From Pseudomonadota bacterium (GTDB lineage: Bacteria > Pseudomonadota > Gammaproteobacteria > Enterobacterales > Enterobacteriaceae), in assembly GCA_023454395.1 (NCBI GenBank), contig JAEYFY010000376.1, positions 1-7,189 on the forward strand: a stretch of DNA of 7,189 nucleotides, written 5' to 3'. Of the stretch, positions 7,044 to 7,189 are shown one piece after another; position 1 is the stretch's first letter, and each line of letters opens with the position of its first letter. The position numbers were made by a program, and so were the translations under genes. The notes below the pieces were generated by a model, which was not told where the DNA came from, did no database searches, and saw nothing but the letters and a program-made list of their open reading frames with translations.

Positions 7044-7072
7044 ATATTATCTTTGTAATGGAATATAGTCAA
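7044..7072 (-). promoter_or_regulatory. Sigma70-type promoter of the yceD-rpmF-plsX-fab operon
   Basis: On the minus strand TTGACT (7067-7072, 5/6) is followed after 17 nt by TAATAT (7044-7049, 4/6). An overlapping GATAAT (7046-7051) at 15 nt is the alternative -10. The sequence just downstream, GCGCGCC, is a GC-rich discriminator of the kind found at growth-rate and ppGpp-controlled ribosomal promoters. Transcription would begin near 7037-7039, only about 3-5 nt before the yceD ATG. Confidence 0.65.
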
Positions 7073-7175
7073 AGAAAAAGGCGGGTTATCTACACCTTTC
7101 CACCAAAATTCGCTTTATCAGCGGCGCATAGTTTAGAATGTCAGGCATCATTTTGCTACGGATTTTAAAAAAAAT

Positions 7176-7189
7176 ATGTTGCCACTCGT
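7176..7189 (+). CDS. Possible start of a divergent Maf/YceF-type gene, cut by window edge
   Basis: An ATG at 7176-7178 opens a plus-strand frame reading M-L-P-L and then GT, the first two bases of a valine codon, before the window ends. Maf-family nucleotide pyrophosphatases start with a short pattern of this kind (Met, two or so residues, then hydrophobics leading to LAST). In E. coli yceF lies divergently next to yceD. Four codons cannot prove identity, and no good Shine-Dalgarno precedes the ATG (an A-run does). The call rests mainly on synteny. A TAGAAT at 7134-7139 might serve as its -10, without a clear -35. Confidence 0.4.

Noticed and set aside
1..7189. Search for mobile elements, CRISPR repeats, tRNA genes, foreign genes or a hidden novel system
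   Set aside because: Genes are packed end to end in the standard fab order with full-length, motif-complete products. No repeats, attachment sites or atypical composition stood out.

Overview
The window is the conserved bacterial fatty-acid/phospholipid synthesis cluster of an enterobacterium. Eight complete genes and a ninth, cut by the left edge, all lie on the minus strand. In transcription order, right to left, they are yceD, rpmF, plsX, fabH, fabD, fabG, acpP, fabF and pabC (3' end missing). At the extreme right edge, a few codons on the plus strand may be the start of a divergent maf-type gene (yceF). Gene order and protein lengths match my recollection of the Escherichia coli cluster closely. 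The AT-rich base composition and the protein variants suggest a Morganellaceae-type member of the Enterobacterales (Proteus/Providencia-like). That placement is an inference from familiarity, not a database result.

Layout. Positions 7035-7189 are the divergent control region, with a good sigma70-type promoter reading into yceD. Positions 5263-7034 hold yceD (23S rRNA accumulation protein), rpmF (ribosomal protein L32, 56 aa) and plsX (acyl-ACP:phosphate acyltransferase, TTG start). Positions 2610-5258 hold fabH, fabD and fabG, which are packed tightly with 4-19 nt gaps and probably translationally coupled. Positions 2216-2609 are an acpP unit with its own candidate promoter, a leader of about 110 nt that can fold over its ribosome binding site, and an intrinsic terminator/attenuator just after the stop codon. 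fabF (900-2141) follows, with a GTG start and a Shine-Dalgarno inside a small hairpin, and is closed by another terminator at 835-868. pabC (folate pathway) follows and runs off the left edge. No stretch longer than 300 bases lacks a gene; the largest gaps are 157 nt (fabG-acpP) and about 141 nt (upstream of yceD).

How the genes work together. FabD loads malonyl groups onto holo-ACP (AcpP). FabH condenses acetyl-CoA with malonyl-ACP to start a chain. FabG reduces the 3-ketoacyl-ACP and FabF carries out elongation condensations. PlsX turns finished acyl-ACP into acyl-phosphate for glycerolipid synthesis. YceD and L32 link the operon to ribosome production.

I found no new biological system: no mobile element, CRISPR array, toxin-antitoxin pair or foreign gene. 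What deserves a second look is the RNA-level control between genes: the acpP/fabF attenuator, the hairpins at the acpP, fabF and plsX starts, and the almost leaderless yceD.
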